Assembly (NCBI GenBank): GCA_013397075.1
Contig: VWZS01009922.1
Span: 2,920,441-2,984,440, forward strand
DNA: 64,000 nt
Origin: Rhabdornis inornatus
Lineage: Eukaryota > Chordata > Aves > Passeriformes > Rhabdornithidae
Direction of reading: 5' to 3'
This document shows positions 63,288 through 64,000 of this stretch, one piece after another; position 1 is the stretch's first letter, and the number at the start of each line of letters is the position of its first letter. Below the pieces are notes generated by a model that saw only the letters and a program-made list of their open reading frames with translations, did no database searches and was not told the origin of the DNA. The position numbers and the translations under genes are program-made.

Positions 63288-63330
63288 CTTGTGGGTCCCT
63301 TCCAACTCAGAATATTCTGTGAATCTGTAA
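63288..63330 (+). mobile_element. CR1 LINE 3' terminus
   Basis: CTTGTGGGTCCCTTCCAACT followed by CAGAATATTCTGTGAATCTGTAA is a CR1 3' tail in plus orientation with the terminal ATTCTGTGA octamer repeated. It faces the minus-strand CR1 370 bases away. Confidence 0.8.
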
Positions 63331-63759
63331 AAAATTACTGTGAAGTACCAGAGAGTTGTGTTCGCAAAATGTGTCTGCTGCTGGAATTAGAAGTATTTGC
63401 TACTATTTAATGACCTATAAACAAGGATGTCTATGTGAGTATTCCTCCATAGACTTTTCCCTTTTCTCAGCCTCGAAACTCCAATTTTGGGAAGTCTGGG
63501 TACAGACATGACATGGGGCCGGATCCCACAGCCATGCACTCTCAACCACACACCCGCCAAAGTAAATGGACACAATGTGAAATAAAAAGCAACTGTTCTA
63601 TGATGGCTTAAATCTGTCTCATCTGAGGCTACCATAGTCACCTCCCTCTTTTCCTCCCCCCACCTCAGAAGCTGACATCTGTTCTCCAGCTGAATTTGAA
63701 GAGTCTGATTTCAGTTCAGTTTAGAGATGACCCTGGAACAGCGTTCAGGCTGCTGATTA
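63331..63759. other. Intergenic; nothing recognised
   Basis: Unique sequence between the CR1 tail and the AT-rich microsatellite. No ORF with a domain was seen. Confidence 0.5.
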
Positions 63760-63895
63760 TAGTATATATACATATTATATGATACTATATATATGTATAC
63801 ACTATATATACACACACACACACACCCCCCTATTGTACTATATATATACCTATGTATACTTCTATATACCTCTATATACTTATATATACCTTATC
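63760..63895. repeat. TA/CA compound microsatellite with palindromic TA stretches
   Basis: ATATATAC-type words, a CACACACACACAC run and TATATACCT-type units fill about 135 bases. The TA-rich parts are self-complementary and could extrude cruciforms. Confidence 0.9.
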
Positions 63896-64000
63896 CCCTG
63901 CCATTCAACAACAGACTGAAGTTATTCCAAACAGCCTATTAAATTGGGGAACTACAACAAAAGCAGAAGCATTCTATGATATACAGCAATTGTACTTTTA

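Overview
The window looks like a vertebrate, almost certainly avian, nuclear genome. The base composition is AT-rich, CpG is scarce outside two islands, there are no dense bacterial-style ORFs, and the interspersed repeats are avian in type: CR1 LINE 3' ends on both strands and several LTRs resembling those common in Neoaves and passerines. The species cannot be fixed from the sequence. Family names and consensus comparisons rest on remembered consensus sequences, not on a search.

Only one protein-coding exon can be assigned with confidence. It is the first coding exon of LRCH1 (leucine-rich repeats and calponin homology domain protein 1) on the minus strand at 16803-17049, inside a CpG island with promoter-type motifs and a strong CTCF-like site. 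Everything from 1 to 16802 is therefore the 5' part of LRCH1 intron 1. The rest of LRCH1 lies beyond the left edge of the window.

From about 17.5 kb to 62 kb there is upstream intergenic DNA. It holds one well-bounded solo LTR (45415-46001, with matching target-site duplication), two minus-strand LTRs near 23 and 25 kb, short CR1 tails, a degraded LINE reverse-transcriptase fragment (27.6-27.9 kb), a probable MIR remnant (30.7 kb), microsatellites, short tandem duplications and hairpins. A 124-bp open block with good splice signals at 20435-20558 (minus) is the best candidate for an unrecognised exon.

A second, smaller CpG island at 62.0-62.4 kb carries an 11-bp minisatellite and abuts a roughly 500-bp CR1. 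It may be the promoter of the next gene or an orphan island. In human, RUBCNL lies upstream of LRCH1, but none of its exons was recognised here. The ORFs elsewhere look like chance ORFs. No operon, CRISPR array, tRNA, rRNA or new molecular system was found.
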